DNA of 64,000 nucleotides from BOG-908 sp965198855 (GCA_965198855.1 CBDAPZ010000001.1:62001-126000), one strand, 5' to 3'. Positions 1-8,456 are shown, counted from the stretch's first letter. Notes: generated from the letters alone by a model not told the origin. Translations and numbers: made by a program.

Positions 1-165
1 GAGCCGCAACTGCATCCGCAGGCGCTTGAGGCGGCTGCATCCAGATCCGGGCAGTCGCTGACGCTGCGTCGGCATGAGGGGTATGACCATTCCTATTGGT
101 TCATCCAAACCGTGATCGGTGATCATCTGGAGCATCACGCCCGCGAACTCGCAAAAGCTACCTAG
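1..165 (+). CDS. fghA: S-formylglutathione hydrolase, C-terminal end (partial)
   Basis: Only the last 54 codons are in the window; the frame is open from base 1 and ends at TAG 163-165. The visible C-terminus contains EGYDHSYWFIQTVIGDHLEHH, which matches the conserved end of S-formylglutathione hydrolase, where the histidine of the GYDHSY motif belongs to the catalytic triad of this esterase-D type alpha/beta hydrolase. The enzyme splits S-formylglutathione to formate and glutathione in the cytosol, the last step of glutathione-dependent formaldehyde removal. This fits the xoxF methanol dehydrogenase 14 kb downstream. The partner formaldehyde dehydrogenase would lie to the left, outside the window. 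A related esterase is possible but less likely. Confidence 0.75.
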   Translation, partial: EPQLHPQALEAAASRSGQSLTLRRHEGYDHSYWFIQTVIGDHLEHHARELAKAT

Positions 166-178
166 GGGGCATTGCCCG

Positions 179-298
179 TCTAGAGCATCATCCGATCAAA
201 TGGGATCACGCACCGGATAAAGATGCTCGCCAAAACAAAGAGCTAGAGCATCGTGCGACACGCTTATCCGATTCAATGAGGTCGGTGATGCTCTAGCT
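179..298. repeat. Pair of related extragenic palindromes
   Basis: Two hairpin-forming units follow one another. Unit one (about 181-228) has arms GAGCATC/GATGCTC and inner ATCCG/CGGAT. Unit two has perfect 12-base arms AGCTAGAGCATC (241-252) and GATGCTCTAGCT (287-298). Both share an internal ATCCGAT..AATG segment, so they look like copies of one repeat family. The second arm overlaps the stop codon of the antiporter gene at 293. Similar TAGAGCAT-type extragenic palindromes are known in alphaproteobacteria; a role as terminator between fghA and the convergent antiporter gene is inferred. Confidence 0.6.
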
Positions 299-2059
299 GC
301 GTCGACCTGGCCGATCCGCCTCGAACAGATCCATCAATTCCTGGGCCGATTGCTGCGAGCTCTGGATCAGCTTCTGTTCGTCGCCGGCAATTGTCTGCGT
401 CTCGATCAGTTGCCGCTCGTCATGCTCGCGGAACAGCTCGATGGCACGATGGGCTTGTTCGGCGGGCACATCCAGCGCGGAGAGAACCATTTCCGTCAGG
501 TTCAGGCTGGAGAAAAACGTCTCGCGGATGATCCCGTCGAGCCCCAAGCCCATGAGCGCATGCGCATGGCGGCGATTGCGGGCGCGGGCGTAGATCTTCA
601 GGTTGCGGAATTGCCGTTTCGCCATCTCGGCTACCGCAAGAGCCTCGTCCATGTCGTCCAGCGCGATCACCAGCACGCGCGCCGTCTCGGCACCGGCGGC
701 GCGCAACACATCCGCCCGACCGGGATTGCCGAAAAACACCTTTGTGCCGAAGCGCCGCACCACCTCGACTTGCGCAGAATCCTTTTCCAGCGCGGTGAAC
801 CCGATGCCCTGCATGCGCAAGATGCGGCCCACCACCTGGCCCACACGGCCGAAGCCGCAAATGATCACCGGCGTCGGCGGCCCGTCGATCTCGTCATAGA
901 CAGGCTCGCGGCGCACCCCCAGCCGCGGCAGGATCCAGCGCTCGGAGATGGAGAAAAACACCGGCGTCAGCATCATCGAGACAGCAATCGCCAACGTCGC
1001 GAGATCGGCCTGGTCCTGCGCCAACGCATTCTTGGTGATGGCCACTCCGAACAAGACAAAGCTGAACTCGCTGCCCTCCGGCAGGGCCAAGGCAAAACGC
1101 AGGGCGCTCTTCACCGTGCGGCGCTTGAGGTAACCGAGCGCAAACCCAAGCAGGATCTTCACCGACATCATCACCGCCACGATCGCGATCACCCGGACGG
1201 GGGCCGCGAGCGCCAGCCCGAGATTGGCCTCCATGCCGACCGAGATGAAGAAGAAGCCGAGCAGCAATCCCTCGAACGGCTCGATATCCGCCTGCACCTC
1301 GTGACGGTATTCGGAGTCCGACAGCAGCACCCCCGCCATGAACGCCCCGAGCGACACCGAAAGCCCGGCCCAGCTCGCCAGCGCCGCCGTGCCGACGACG
1401 AGCAGCAGCGAAACGGCGGTGAAAACCTCAGGCGACTTCACGCTGCCGACGATGCGGAACACCGGCCGCACCAGGAAAGTGCCGCCGACCAGGATGGCTG
1501 CGATCGCCAGCACACCCTTGAGCACCGCCAACCAGGGAATATGCGCGGTGGCTGGTCCTCCGGACAGTAACGGCACCAGAGCGATGAGCGGGATGAACGC
1601 CATGTCCTGGAACAGCAGCACCGCAAACGCGTCGCGTCCCGCGCGGGAGGAAAGCAAGTCCCGCTCGCCCAGCATCGGCAGCACGATCGCCGTCGACGAA
1701 AGCGCGAACCCGGCCCCAAGCACGATCGCACCGGGCCATGCGATGCCGGCGAGGTGCGCCAGCCCCGCGAGCACGGCAGCCGTGGGTATAAGCTGGCCGA
1801 AGCCAAGGCCGAAGATCGCCTTACGCAGAACCCAGAGGCGATGCGGCCGAAGCTCCAGCCCGATCAGGAACAGCAGCATGATCACGCCGAGATCGGCCAC
1901 CTCGCTGATGGCGCCCACATCGGTCACCAGCCTCGCGCCGGACGGGCCGATTGCGACACCTGCCAACAGATACCCAAGGATGCTGCCAAGCCCGAGCCTG
2001 CGCGTAATCGGCACCGCAATCGCCGTCGCCGCCAGCAACACCACAAGCGTCTGCAGCAT
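293..2059 (-). CDS. CPA2 monovalent cation:proton antiporter with TrkA-N domain (KefB/KefC-like)
   Basis: A 588-residue inner-membrane protein. The N-terminal two thirds (about 1-380) are hydrophobic with the Na+/H+ exchanger fold of the CPA2 family; the C-terminal part (about 395-520) is a TrkA-N Rossmann domain with the nucleotide-binding GFGRVG motif. The family exports K+ (or Na+) in exchange for protons, often gated by nucleotide or glutathione adducts, and protects the cytoplasm from electrophiles. That would suit a cell that makes formaldehyde, but substrate and gating cannot be read from sequence. The gene is read leftwards toward fghA. A copy of the palindromic element sits 20 bases before its start codon; whether the promoter lies inside or beyond it is unclear. 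Confidence 0.85.
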   Translation of the reverse strand: MLQTLVVLLAATAIAVPITRRLGLGSILGYLLAGVAIGPSGARLVTDVGAISEVADLGVIMLLFLIGLELRPHRLWVLRKAIFGLGFGQLIPTAAVLAGLAHLAGIAWPGAIVLGAGFALSSTAIVLPMLGERDLLSSRAGRDAFAVLLFQDMAFIPLIALVPLLSGGPATAHIPWLAVLKGVLAIAAILVGGTFLVRPVFRIVGSVKSPEVFTAVSLLLVVGTAALASWAGLSVSLGAFMAGVLLSDSEYRHEVQADIEPFEGLLLGFFFISVGMEANLGLALAAPVRVIAIVAVMMSVKILLGFALGYLKRRTVKSALRFALALPEGSEFSFVLFGVAITKNALAQDQADLATLAIAVSMMLTPVFFSISERWILPRLGVRREPVYDEIDGPPTPVIICGFGRVGQVVGRILRMQGIGFTALEKDSAQVEVVRRFGTKVFFGNPGRADVLRAAGAETARVLVIALDDMDEALAVAEMAKRQFRNLKIYARARNRRHAHALMGLGLDGIIRETFFSSLNLTEMVLSALDVPAEQAHRAIELFREHDERQLIETQTIAGDEQKLIQSSQQSAQELMDLFEADRPGRRS

Positions 2060-2076
2060 TAAACACCTCTTAAAGA

Positions 2077-2130
2077 CGTAAAAGTCTTTTGCTTCTTTTC
2101 TTCAGAAAAGAAGCAAAAAACTTTCATGTC
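2077..2130 (+). repeat. Palindromic element copy 1 (both arms present)
   Basis: The most complete copy. It reads outer arm AAAAGTCTTTT, stem GCTTCTTTTCT, loop TC, stem AGAAAAGAAGC, then the opposite arm AAAAAACTTTCATGTC. Across copies the full consensus is a palindrome with outer arms GACATAAAAGTCTTTT and its complement around an 11-bp core stem. It lies immediately after the stop codon of the MFS gene (2131-2133, minus strand), as expected for a transcription terminator; the T-rich flank on both strands would allow either direction. Confidence 0.85.
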
Positions 2131-3324
2131 CTACGGTACCGTCACCATCGTTTTCAGTTTTGGTCTGAAAATATCTATGATCTTGGCGACAACGCCGGCA
2201 AAGAATATCAGGCCGGCCATGGGCACGGCGGTGCCGTTGGTGAACAGGCCCATGAAAAATCCGCCGAACGCCCCGATGGTGAATTGGAGCGTGCCCATCA
2301 ACGCCGACGCGCTGCCGGCCTGGGCGCCGTGATGCCGCATGGCACCCACCATTCCGGTGGGAGACAGAAAACCGTTCTGGCAATGGGTCAGCGCCAGGAT
2401 CACGATGAAAAGTCCCGGCGGCACGTCGCGCAACGCTGCCAACAGCAGCAGCGACGCCATGAACAGATACGTCCAGCTCACCCGGGTCAGCGTGCCGTCG
2501 AGCTCGAAACGGCGCACCAGCCTGATGTTGAGCTGCGAGCACACGATGTAAACCGCCGAGACGCCGCCGAAGACCAGCGCGTAGTTGCGTGGCGAGAAGT
2601 GGTAATGATCGATGAACACTGTCGGCGAACCGCCAAGATAGGCGAACAGCGCGAAGGAGTAGAACGACAGCATCAGCACATGGGTGATGAAACCGCGCTC
2701 GCCGGCGATGTGGATGTAGCGCGACAGCATCCTAGTCAGGTGAATGGGTACACGTGCGACGGGATCGAGCGTATCCGGCAGCTTCCAGGCGGCGAGCAGC
2801 AAGGCGAGGCCGCCATAGCCGGCATTGATCCACAGGATGCTGCGCCAGCTGGTGAACCCGAGCAAAAACCCGCCCAGTGTTGGAGCCAGAATAGGGGCTA
2901 CGCCGAGCACGAGGATGAGGCGTGACATCAGCTTCGCCTGCTCATGCCCTTCGCTGATGTCGCGCACGATGGCACGTGGGATGACCATGCTTGCCGAACC
3001 GCCCACAGCCGCGACGAAGCGCCAGGCGGCCATGGCGCCCATGCTGCCGGACGTCGCACAGCCCACAGCGCCGAAGGTGTAGAGCAGCGTGCCGAGCAGC
3101 AGCGGCCGGCGCCGGCCGAACCGGTCTGCGAGCGTACCCTGCAGCAGCTGGCCTACCGCGAGCCCGAGGAACCAGGTGCCTAGGGTGACCTGCGCGCTGC
3201 CGGGCCCGGTATGGAAACTGGCCTCGATAGCGGGGAAGGCCGGCAGATACATGTCGGTCGAGACGGGACCGACCGCCTGCAGGAAGCCCAGCAGGATCGG
3301 CAGCCAGCCCGGGATTTTGCGCAC
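2131..3324 (-). CDS. Bcr/CflA-type multidrug efflux MFS transporter
   Basis: A 397-residue, 12-helix major facilitator protein of the drug:H+ antiporter family. The first helix carries GPVSTDMYLPAFP, characteristic of Bcr/CflA exporters, followed by the MFS signature DRFGRRRPLL between helices 2 and 3. Bcr/CflA members pump out drugs such as bicyclomycin or chloramphenicol, or small metabolites. The frame stays open far upstream but lacks family similarity there and overlaps the phosphoribosyltransferase gene; I chose GTG at 3324, four bases after that gene's stop, which implies translational coupling. A TTG at 3357 is an alternative. The 3' end abuts palindromic element copy 1. Confidence 0.85.
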   Translation of the reverse strand: MRKIPGWLPILLGFLQAVGPVSTDMYLPAFPAIEASFHTGPGSAQVTLGTWFLGLAVGQLLQGTLADRFGRRRPLLLGTLLYTFGAVGCATSGSMGAMAAWRFVAAVGGSASMVIPRAIVRDISEGHEQAKLMSRLILVLGVAPILAPTLGGFLLGFTSWRSILWINAGYGGLALLLAAWKLPDTLDPVARVPIHLTRMLSRYIHIAGERGFITHVLMLSFYSFALFAYLGGSPTVFIDHYHFSPRNYALVFGGVSAVYIVCSQLNIRLVRRFELDGTLTRVSWTYLFMASLLLLAALRDVPPGLFIVILALTHCQNGFLSPTGMVGAMRHHGAQAGSASALMGTLQFTIGAFGGFFMGLFTNGTAVPMAGLIFFAGVVAKIIDIFRPKLKTMVTVP

Positions 3325-3328
3325 GGCT

Positions 3329-3838
3329 TTAAGGTTTTCGGGCGATAGGCGGGACAAAGAGCGGCGCGGTGTCCCAAGGGAAAAGGATCCAGGTGTCCTG
3401 CGGCACTTCGGCGACGAAGTGGTCGGCTGTGGGGCGGCCCGCCGGCTTGGCATAGAGGCAGGCGAAGCGGGCGCGTGGCAGCATGGCGCGCACAAATTTG
3501 GCAGTGACGCCGCTATCGACCAGATCGTCGATAATGACGAAATCATCGCCATCGCCCGCGGCTGCCGGCGGCTTCAAGACGGTGGGCGTGCCCAGCGTGC
3601 CTGCTTCTTCGGCATAGGACACCACGGAGACACTTTCGATCAGGCGGATCTCCAGCTCGCGCGCCACGATCGCAGCCGGGATCAGGCCGCCGCGGGTGAT
3701 GGCGACGATGCCGCGAAAAGGTTTCTGCGCCATCAGCATCGCGGCCAGGCTGCGCGCATCGCGATGCAGCTGGTCCCAGGTGACGGTGGCGTAGGTGACG
3801 GTGGCAGGCGTGAGCGGGGAAGCCTCCGGCGAGGACAT
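3329..3838 (-). CDS. gpt: Xanthine-guanine phosphoribosyltransferase
   Basis: A 169-residue cytosolic purine salvage enzyme that joins xanthine or guanine to PRPP. The PRPP-binding loop appears as VIIDDLVDSGVTA (about residues 97-109), close to the Gpt consensus VIDDLVDTGGTA, and RGGLIPA matches the N-terminal substrate region. The length suits bacterial Gpt (about 150-170). It is followed four bases later by the MFS transporter and preceded by the CsaA-like gene on the same strand, so the three probably form one transcript. Related phosphoribosyltransferases with other base preference cannot be excluded. Confidence 0.88.
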   Translation of the reverse strand: MSSPEASPLTPATVTYATVTWDQLHRDARSLAAMLMAQKPFRGIVAITRGGLIPAAIVARELEIRLIESVSVVSYAEEAGTLGTPTVLKPPAAAGDGDDFVIIDDLVDSGVTAKFVRAMLPRARFACLYAKPAGRPTADHFVAEVPQDTWILFPWDTAPLFVPPIARKP

Positions 3839-3849
3839 ACGACGAGATC

Positions 3850-4191
3850 CTAGAAGAGGCGGCCGCCATCCGGCAGTTTGAAGTCCGGCTTGACGAGCAC
3901 CACTTCACCGTTCTCATCGGGCAGGCCGAGGGTGAGCACTTCGCTGGTGAAAGGGCCGATCTGGCGCGGCGGGAAATTCACCACGGCACAGACCTGGCGG
4001 CCGATCAGCTGGTCGGGCTTGTAGTGCACAGTGATCTGCGCGCTGGATTGCTTGATGCCGATCTCGCCACCGAAATCGATCCACAGGCGTATCGCAGGCT
4101 TGCGTGCTTCCGGAAAGGGCTTCGCGTCGGTGACGGTGCCGACACGTATGTCCAGTCTGTCGAAATCGGCGATGGTCGCGTGCTCGGGCAT
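3850..4191 (-). CDS. csaA: CsaA-type tRNA-binding domain protein
   Basis: A 113-residue single-domain protein with the oligonucleotide-binding fold of the EMAP-II/MetRS C-terminal family. The motifs FDRLDIRVGTV and LTLGLPDENGEVVLVKPD are those of CsaA, a dimeric tRNA-binding, chaperone-like protein with a role in export in Bacillus. The open frame runs far upstream, but the family begins at the methionine before PEHATIADF (ATG at 4191) and the extension overlaps the divergent asparaginase gene, so it is not coding. It is 11 bases upstream of gpt. Confidence 0.85.
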   Translation of the reverse strand: MPEHATIADFDRLDIRVGTVTDAKPFPEARKPAIRLWIDFGGEIGIKQSSAQITVHYKPDQLIGRQVCAVVNFPPRQIGPFTSEVLTLGLPDENGEVVLVKPDFKLPDGGRLF

Positions 4192-4260
4192 TTTTGGTGC
4201 ATAGGCTCTTCCAGCCGCCGCTCCAACCCCTTTGTGGGCGACGCGCCTCGACGGAAGATC

Positions 4261-5325
4261 ATGATGAACAGCGTATTGCTTGCCGACATCCTGCGTGGCG
4301 ACGCGGTCGAATCCCGCCATTTTGGTGCGTTCGTGGTGACCGATGCGGCAGGGCGGGTGGTGCTCTCGGGCGGCGATGCGGAGCGTGCCATCTTCCCGCG
4401 CTCTGCGGTAAAGTCGTTGCAGGCCTTGCCGCTGCTGCTCTCCGGTGCTGCCGATCGTTTCGGGCTGACCGATGCGGAACGCGCGCTGGCCTGTGCGTCG
4501 CATGTCGGCACGCCGTTGCATGCGCGGACCGCGGCTTCCATGCTGGCACGCGCCGGGCGGGACGAGACATGCCTGGAATGCGGCGCGCATTGGCCGGTCA
4601 ACACCGGTGCTGCGCGGGCGCTCGCGGCAGAGGGCCGCACGCCGACACCCCTGCACAATAATTGCAGCGGCAAACATGCGGGCTTCGTCTGCACCGCGAT
4701 CCATACCGGGCGAGATCCCAAAGGCTATGTCGGCGTCGATCATCCGATCATGCGCGACGTCACCGCCGCCATGAGTGCTGTCACCGGCGAGAACCTTGCG
4801 CGGCAGACGCCCGCGACCGATGGCTGCTCCATTCCCACCTACATGGTCCCGCTGCGCAGCCTGGCTGCCGGGTTCGCACGCTTCGGCACCGGTATGCACA
4901 TGCCGGCCGGCTTCGCCGAAGCTGCCGCATTGTTGCGCCGGGCAGTCGCGGCACATCCTGCGATGCTGGCCGGCGACGGGCAGTTCGATACAATGGTGGC
5001 GGCGGCGCTGGGCGCCTCCGCCTTCGTCAAGCTGGGCGCCGAAGGGGTGTATTGCGGCGCGTTGCCGAACCTGGGCCTCGGCTTTGCACTGAAATGCGAC
5101 GACGGCACCGTGCGCGCCGCCGAAGCGGCCACCGCCTCCTTGCTGCGCCATTTCCTCGGGCCGAACGAAATGCTGGACCGTCTTGCAAACCCCATGCTGA
5201 CGAACTGGAATGGCCTCCCCGTAGGTCAAATCCGCAGTCATCTGCCGCGAACAGGCACCCCTCCGGAAAATGACCATGCCAAAGCCTTGCCCAACAACCC
5301 CTTCGGCGCACATCATGGGCGCTGA
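4261..5325 (+). CDS. L-asparaginase II family protein
   Basis: A 354-residue cytosolic hydrolase of the asparaginase II (thermolabile/REI locus) family found in alphaproteobacteria, which is unrelated to E. coli AnsA/AnsB. Family motifs include RSAVKSLQALPLL near residue 45, CSGKHAGF near 142 and the C-terminal NWNGLPVGQIR. It would convert asparagine to aspartate and ammonia. About 30 residues past the usual end (HLPRTGTPPENDH...) are extra and may be dispensable. ATG codons at 4261 and 4264 follow a GGAAG ribosome-binding site; either may be used. It is transcribed divergently from csaA-gpt. Confidence 0.88.
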   Translation: MMNSVLLADILRGDAVESRHFGAFVVTDAAGRVVLSGGDAERAIFPRSAVKSLQALPLLLSGAADRFGLTDAERALACASHVGTPLHARTAASMLARAGRDETCLECGAHWPVNTGAARALAAEGRTPTPLHNNCSGKHAGFVCTAIHTGRDPKGYVGVDHPIMRDVTAAMSAVTGENLARQTPATDGCSIPTYMVPLRSLAAGFARFGTGMHMPAGFAEAAALLRRAVAAHPAMLAGDGQFDTMVAAALGASAFVKLGAEGVYCGALPNLGLGFALKCDDGTVRAAEAATASLLRHFLGPNEMLDRLANPMLTNWNGLPVGQIRSHLPRTGTPPENDHAKALPNNPFGAHHGR

Positions 5326-5348
5326 ACCGAGAAACGTGGACGCCGCTC

Positions 5349-5690
5349 ATGGGCCGTCAGGCCGTGGATAAGACCGACATTCCGATGATCGCCCGGGTAT
5401 TCACCGTTCTGGCGGCCATTTTCCTCGTGGGCGCCGTGGCGCTGGCAACCATGCTGCCACCGGACATGACCCTGCACGAAGCCATGCATGCGATCGACGC
5501 CGCGCGTGCCGATGATTGGCAGCACACGCTGGCACATGCTTTGGGGAAGACGATCTGGGATTGGGTGATCGCACCGCTGCTGCTGCGGCCGGTGTGGATG
5601 GTGCCGCTATCGCTGGGGCTGATCTGCGTCGGTGGGGCGCTGACGGCGAGCTTTCATGCGCCGCCGAAGACGAAGCATCGGCGGAGTTAA
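5349..5690 (+). CDS. Small membrane protein of unknown function
   Basis: A 113-residue protein with two predicted transmembrane helices (about 15-37 and 77-100) joined by a region with DDWQHTLAHALGKTIWDWV. No enzymatic motif is visible. A second in-frame ATG at 5385 would give a protein starting at the first helix. It follows the asparaginase by 23 bases on the same strand and may be cotranscribed. The coding potential is supported by hydrophobic periodicity and by its neat fit before palindromic element copy 2, but the function is unknown. Confidence 0.6.
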   Translation: MGRQAVDKTDIPMIARVFTVLAAIFLVGAVALATMLPPDMTLHEAMHAIDAARADDWQHTLAHALGKTIWDWVIAPLLLRPVWMVPLSLGLICVGGALTASFHAPPKTKHRRS

Positions 5691-5692
5691 GG

Positions 5693-5732
5693 CCTTCTTT
5701 GTTGAAAAAAAGAAGCAAAAAACGTCTATGTC
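5693..5732 (-). repeat. Palindromic element copy 2
   Basis: Core CTTCTTT/AAAGAAG with a GTTG loop, then the right arm CAAAAAACGTCTATGTC. It lies between the convergent small membrane protein gene and lipB, and its outer end overlaps the last codons of lipB: the lipB stop TAG (5726-5728, minus strand) is the element's GACATAG. It would serve as a shared terminator. Confidence 0.75.
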
Positions 5733-6403
5733 CCGCTGGGACTGACGAAGAGCTTATTCCAACAGGTGCGTAGCTCCGATGCCGCCTGAACGACGTCAGT
5801 ATCTACACCCAAGGCCTTCAGGCTGGTGACGCCGTGCTCGGTGATGCCGCAGGGGACGATGCCGGTAAAATGGTTCAAATCCGGGCAGACGTTGAGCGAG
5901 ATGCCGTGCCAACTCACCCAGCGGGTGATCCGCACGCCGATCGCCGCGATCTTGGATTCGGCGGCAGTGCGCGCGTCGACAACCCATACCCCCACGCGCC
6001 CCGCCCTGCGCTCGCCATGCACGCCGAATCTGGCAAGGGTGGCGATCAGAAGGTCTTCCAGCGCCGCCACATAGGCGTGGGTGTCCCTGGGCGGCACCAC
6101 ACCGTGCTGTTGTGTGAGATCCAGCATCACATAGGCCACGAGCTGGCCAGGCCCATGATAGGTCCATTGGCCGCCGCGGCCGGCCTCAAAGGTCTCAAAG
6201 CGTCCGGGATCGGCGAGGTCGGCGGGCTTGGCGGAGGTGCCGGCGGTGTAAAGCGGCGGATGTTCGAGCAGCCACACCCGCTCGGGCGCCTCGCCGGCGC
6301 GGATGGCGGCGATGCGCGCCTGCATCGCCGCGACCGCGTCCGGATACGGCACCAGCCCGGGAGCCACCACCCATTCGGGTGGAGTTGAACTGTAGGGAAT
6401 CAT
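5726..6403 (-). CDS. lipB: Octanoyl-[ACP]:protein N-octanoyltransferase (LipB)
   Basis: A 225-residue cytosolic enzyme that moves octanoyl groups from acyl carrier protein to lipoyl domains, the first step of lipoate attachment. Family motifs are clear: LLEHPPLYTAGTSAK (residues 45-59), GGQWTYHGPGQLVAY (about 76-90), the KIAAIGVRITRWVSWHGISLN block with the conserved lysine, and GIVPCGI with the conserved cysteine. Length is normal. The C-terminal codons and the stop are contributed by palindromic element copy 2. It is divergent from tRNA-Leu, 24 bases away. Confidence 0.95.
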   Translation of the reverse strand: MIPYSSTPPEWVVAPGLVPYPDAVAAMQARIAAIRAGEAPERVWLLEHPPLYTAGTSAKPADLADPGRFETFEAGRGGQWTYHGPGQLVAYVMLDLTQQHGVVPPRDTHAYVAALEDLLIATLARFGVHGERRAGRVGVWVVDARTAAESKIAAIGVRITRWVSWHGISLNVCPDLNHFTGIVPCGITEHGVTSLKALGVDTDVVQAASELRTCWNKLFVSPSGT

Positions 6404-6427
6404 CAGCTATACGCCGCCGCCTACCGT

Positions 6428-6510
6428 GCGGTCGTGGCGGAATGGTAGACGCGCAAGCTTGAGGTGCTTGTGGGGGCAACCTCGTGGAAGTTCGAGTCTT
6501 CTCGACCGCA
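6428..6510 (+). tRNA. tRNA-Leu (GAG)
   Basis: Acceptor stem GCGGTCG (6428-6434) pairs with CGACCGC (6503-6509) with discriminator A at 6510. The anticodon arm CAAGC-TTGAGGT-GCTTG shows anticodon GAG, reading CUC and CUU. A long variable arm (class II) and the TTCGAGT T-loop are present. The 3' CCA is not encoded. Confidence 0.97.
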
Positions 6511-6629
6511 TATCATCTGCTCCGGTTCAGTGGCACGCGCCGCGCCGGCGCAAGATAATTCTCGCGATCCCTGAATAAAACGCCGGCTTGACCGATCAAT
6601 GCATCGGGCAACAACCGATGGAGCGTTTC

Positions 6630-7559
6630 ATGGATCAGGTGGAACAAGGTGCGCGGCGCGGCTTTCTGAAATGCATGCTGTGGGCGGGCACAGGCGTGCT
6701 GTGGACGGTGAGCGGCGGAGTGCCGCATTCCGCGCTGTTCGACGACGCACAAGCCACCACGACAGAACCTCATGAGTTCAGTTTCATCCAGATCAGCGAC
6801 AGCCATATCGGGTTTTCCAACGCACCGAACAAGGATGTGACCGGCACGCTGAGCGAGGCGATCGGCCAGGTGAAGGCGGCCCGCGGCAAGGCGAGCCTGC
6901 TGTTGCATACCGGCGATGTCAGCCAGCTCTCTCGGCCTGCGCAGTTCGATACGGCAAGCGGGATCATCGGCGGGGCGGGGATGGACGTGCATTACGTGCC
7001 GGGCGAGCACGACGTGCTGGACGAAGACGGGAGAGCCTTTTTTGCGCGGTTCACCAAGGGTGCGGACAAGGGTTATTACAGTTTCGACCAGCAGGGCGTG
7101 CATTTCATCGGCCTGAACAATGTGCAGAATTTCAAACCCGGCGGCCTCGGCAACCTGGGCGCGGCGCAGCTGGAATGGCTGGAGGCGGATCTGCGCGGAC
7201 GGGCGGCGAGCCAGCCCATGGTCGTGTTCGCGCATATCCCGCTCTGGACGGTGTATGAGCAATGGGGCTGGGGCACGGATGACGGTGCGCAGGCGCTTTC
7301 CTATCTGAAGCGGTTTGGATCGGTGACGGTGCTGAACGGGCATATTCATCAGATCATGCAGAAGGTGGAAGGACATGTCGCCTTCCACACCGCGCGTTCC
7401 ACAGCTTTCCCGCAGCCGGCCCCAGGCGCGGCACCAGGACCGGGGCCGATCAAGACCGTCGCTGCGGACAGATTGCGTTCGCTACTGGGGATCACGAGCG
7501 TTCGCCAGGTTGGCGGCAAGGGACATCTGGCGATCATCGACACGCCGCTGCAAAGCTGA
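6630..7559 (+). CDS. Tat-exported calcineurin-like metallophosphoesterase
   Basis: A 309-residue protein with a twin-arginine signal near the start (ARRGFLKCMLW) followed by a hydrophobic stretch, so it is likely folded in the cytoplasm and sent to the periplasm. Metallophosphoesterase metal-binding motifs follow in order: DSH(I), GDV near HTGDVSQL, GEHD (for the usual GNHD), and GHIHQ near the C-terminus. ATG at 6630 follows a GGAG site (6620-6623); ATGs at 6618 and 6588 are also in frame. The substrate is unknown. It heads a run with a cupredoxin, an ECF sigma factor and an anti-sigma factor, which suggests an envelope or metal stress module. Confidence 0.85.
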   Translation: MDQVEQGARRGFLKCMLWAGTGVLWTVSGGVPHSALFDDAQATTTEPHEFSFIQISDSHIGFSNAPNKDVTGTLSEAIGQVKAARGKASLLLHTGDVSQLSRPAQFDTASGIIGGAGMDVHYVPGEHDVLDEDGRAFFARFTKGADKGYYSFDQQGVHFIGLNNVQNFKPGGLGNLGAAQLEWLEADLRGRAASQPMVVFAHIPLWTVYEQWGWGTDDGAQALSYLKRFGSVTVLNGHIHQIMQKVEGHVAFHTARSTAFPQPAPGAAPGPGPIKTVAADRLRSLLGITSVRQVGGKGHLAIIDTPLQS

Positions 7560-7570
7560 GATGCCGTGAC

Positions 7571-7888
7571 ATGCGAAGGTTTAGCATATTTGTAGCTGGA
7601 GCTATGTGTCTGAGCGCTGCCGGTCCGATGTCGAAGGAGGTCAGTGTTCGCATCGACAATTTTTCTTTCCGACCTGGACAGATCATCGTGGCACAAGGCA
7701 CGAAGGTGACATGGATCAACGAGGACGACATTCCCCATACGGTGACGGACGCCGCCACGCAGCGCGCGTTCAAGTCACCCGCGCTGGACACTGGCGAGCA
7801 TTTCTCCCAAGTCTTTTCCAAGCCAGGCACTTACCATTATTTCTGTTCCCTTCACCCAAAGATGCAAGGTTCGATTCTTGTGAAATAA
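7571..7888 (+). CDS. Periplasmic cupredoxin (plastocyanin/amicyanin-like blue copper protein)
   Basis: A 105-residue protein with a short N-terminal signal sequence (about 1-18) and a single cupredoxin domain. The type-1 copper ligands are visible: the first histidine in DDIPHTVTD, then Cys, His and Met in YFCSLHPKMQG near the C-terminus. It would carry single electrons or bind copper in the periplasm. It starts 11 bases after the phosphoesterase and its stop codon TAA lies in palindromic element copy 3, which separates it from the sigma-factor gene. Confidence 0.88.
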   Translation: MRRFSIFVAGAMCLSAAGPMSKEVSVRIDNFSFRPGQIIVAQGTKVTWINEDDIPHTVTDAATQRAFKSPALDTGEHFSQVFSKPGTYHYFCSLHPKMQGSILVK

Positions 7889-7922
7889 AAGTCTCTTGCT
7901 TCTTTTCTTCAGAAAAGAAGCT
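7884..7922 (+). repeat. Palindromic element copy 3
   Basis: Left arm ATAAAAGTCTCTT, stem GCTTCTTTTCT, loop TC, stem AGAAAAGAAGC. The cupredoxin stop codon (7886-7888) is the TAA of the arm. It lies between two genes on the same strand, so it may damp readthrough into the sigma factor gene. Read as protein it gives a spurious N-terminal extension LLFFRKEA for the next frame. Confidence 0.8.
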
Positions 7923-7946
7923 TATATTTTTTGGCGCTTCGGCCTG

Positions 7947-8456
7947 ATGCCAACGCCTCCTTTCGAAGAGCTGGTCCTGCCGCATCTCGACGCAGCCTAT
8001 AATCTTGCACGTTGGCTGATGCGCGATGCGACCCAGGCGGAGGATGCGGTGCAGGATGCGTGTGTACGTGCGATCACGTATTTTGCGTCGTTCCGGGGTG
8101 GGAGTTCACGGGCGTGGCTGCTTCAGATTGTCAGGAACAGCTGTTACGCAAGAATGAGAGTTTCTCAGCACGTCAACGATTTCGACAATTTCGAGGATCA
8201 TGTGGCCGAGGTGGCGGACCCCGCGCCTGGGCCGGAGGCGGCCTACGCGCAGCTTCAGGATATGGCGCGGCTGGAGGCCGCATTGGCGGCGCTGCCTGCG
8301 CCGCTGCGGGAGTGCCTGGTGTTATGTGAGTTGGAGCAGCTTTCCTACAAGGATATCGCTCGGATCACAGAGGTTCCAATCGGCACGGTAATGTCGAGAT
8401 TGTCGCGAGCACGGACATTGATCATGCGGTGCGCCGCTGCGGGAGACGTTTCATGA
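7947..8456 (+). CDS. ECF-family RNA polymerase sigma factor
   Basis: A 169-residue sigma-70 family protein with only regions 2 and 4. Region 2 is seen in LPHLDAAYNLARWLMRD..AEDAVQDACVRAI, and region 4 in LRECLVLCELEQLSYKDIA and the helix-turn-helix VPIGTVMSRLSRAR. ATG at 7947 is chosen because earlier in-frame starts lie inside the palindromic element. The stop overlaps the anti-sigma start (ATGA at 8453-8456), a classic sigma/anti-sigma arrangement. It probably directs transcription of an envelope response and of its own operon with the phosphoesterase and cupredoxin. Confidence 0.93.
   Translation: MPTPPFEELVLPHLDAAYNLARWLMRDATQAEDAVQDACVRAITYFASFRGGSSRAWLLQIVRNSCYARMRVSQHVNDFDNFEDHVAEVADPAPGPEAAYAQLQDMARLEAALAALPAPLRECLVLCELEQLSYKDIARITEVPIGTVMSRLSRARTLIMRCAAAGDVS

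Noticed and set aside
4192..5316. A long minus-strand extension upstream of csaA
   Set aside because: It overlaps the asparaginase gene, and the CsaA family begins at 4191.
7896..7946. Longer N-terminus for the ECF sigma factor
   Set aside because: The extra residues (LLFFRKEA...) are the palindromic element read as protein; the family begins after ATG 7947.
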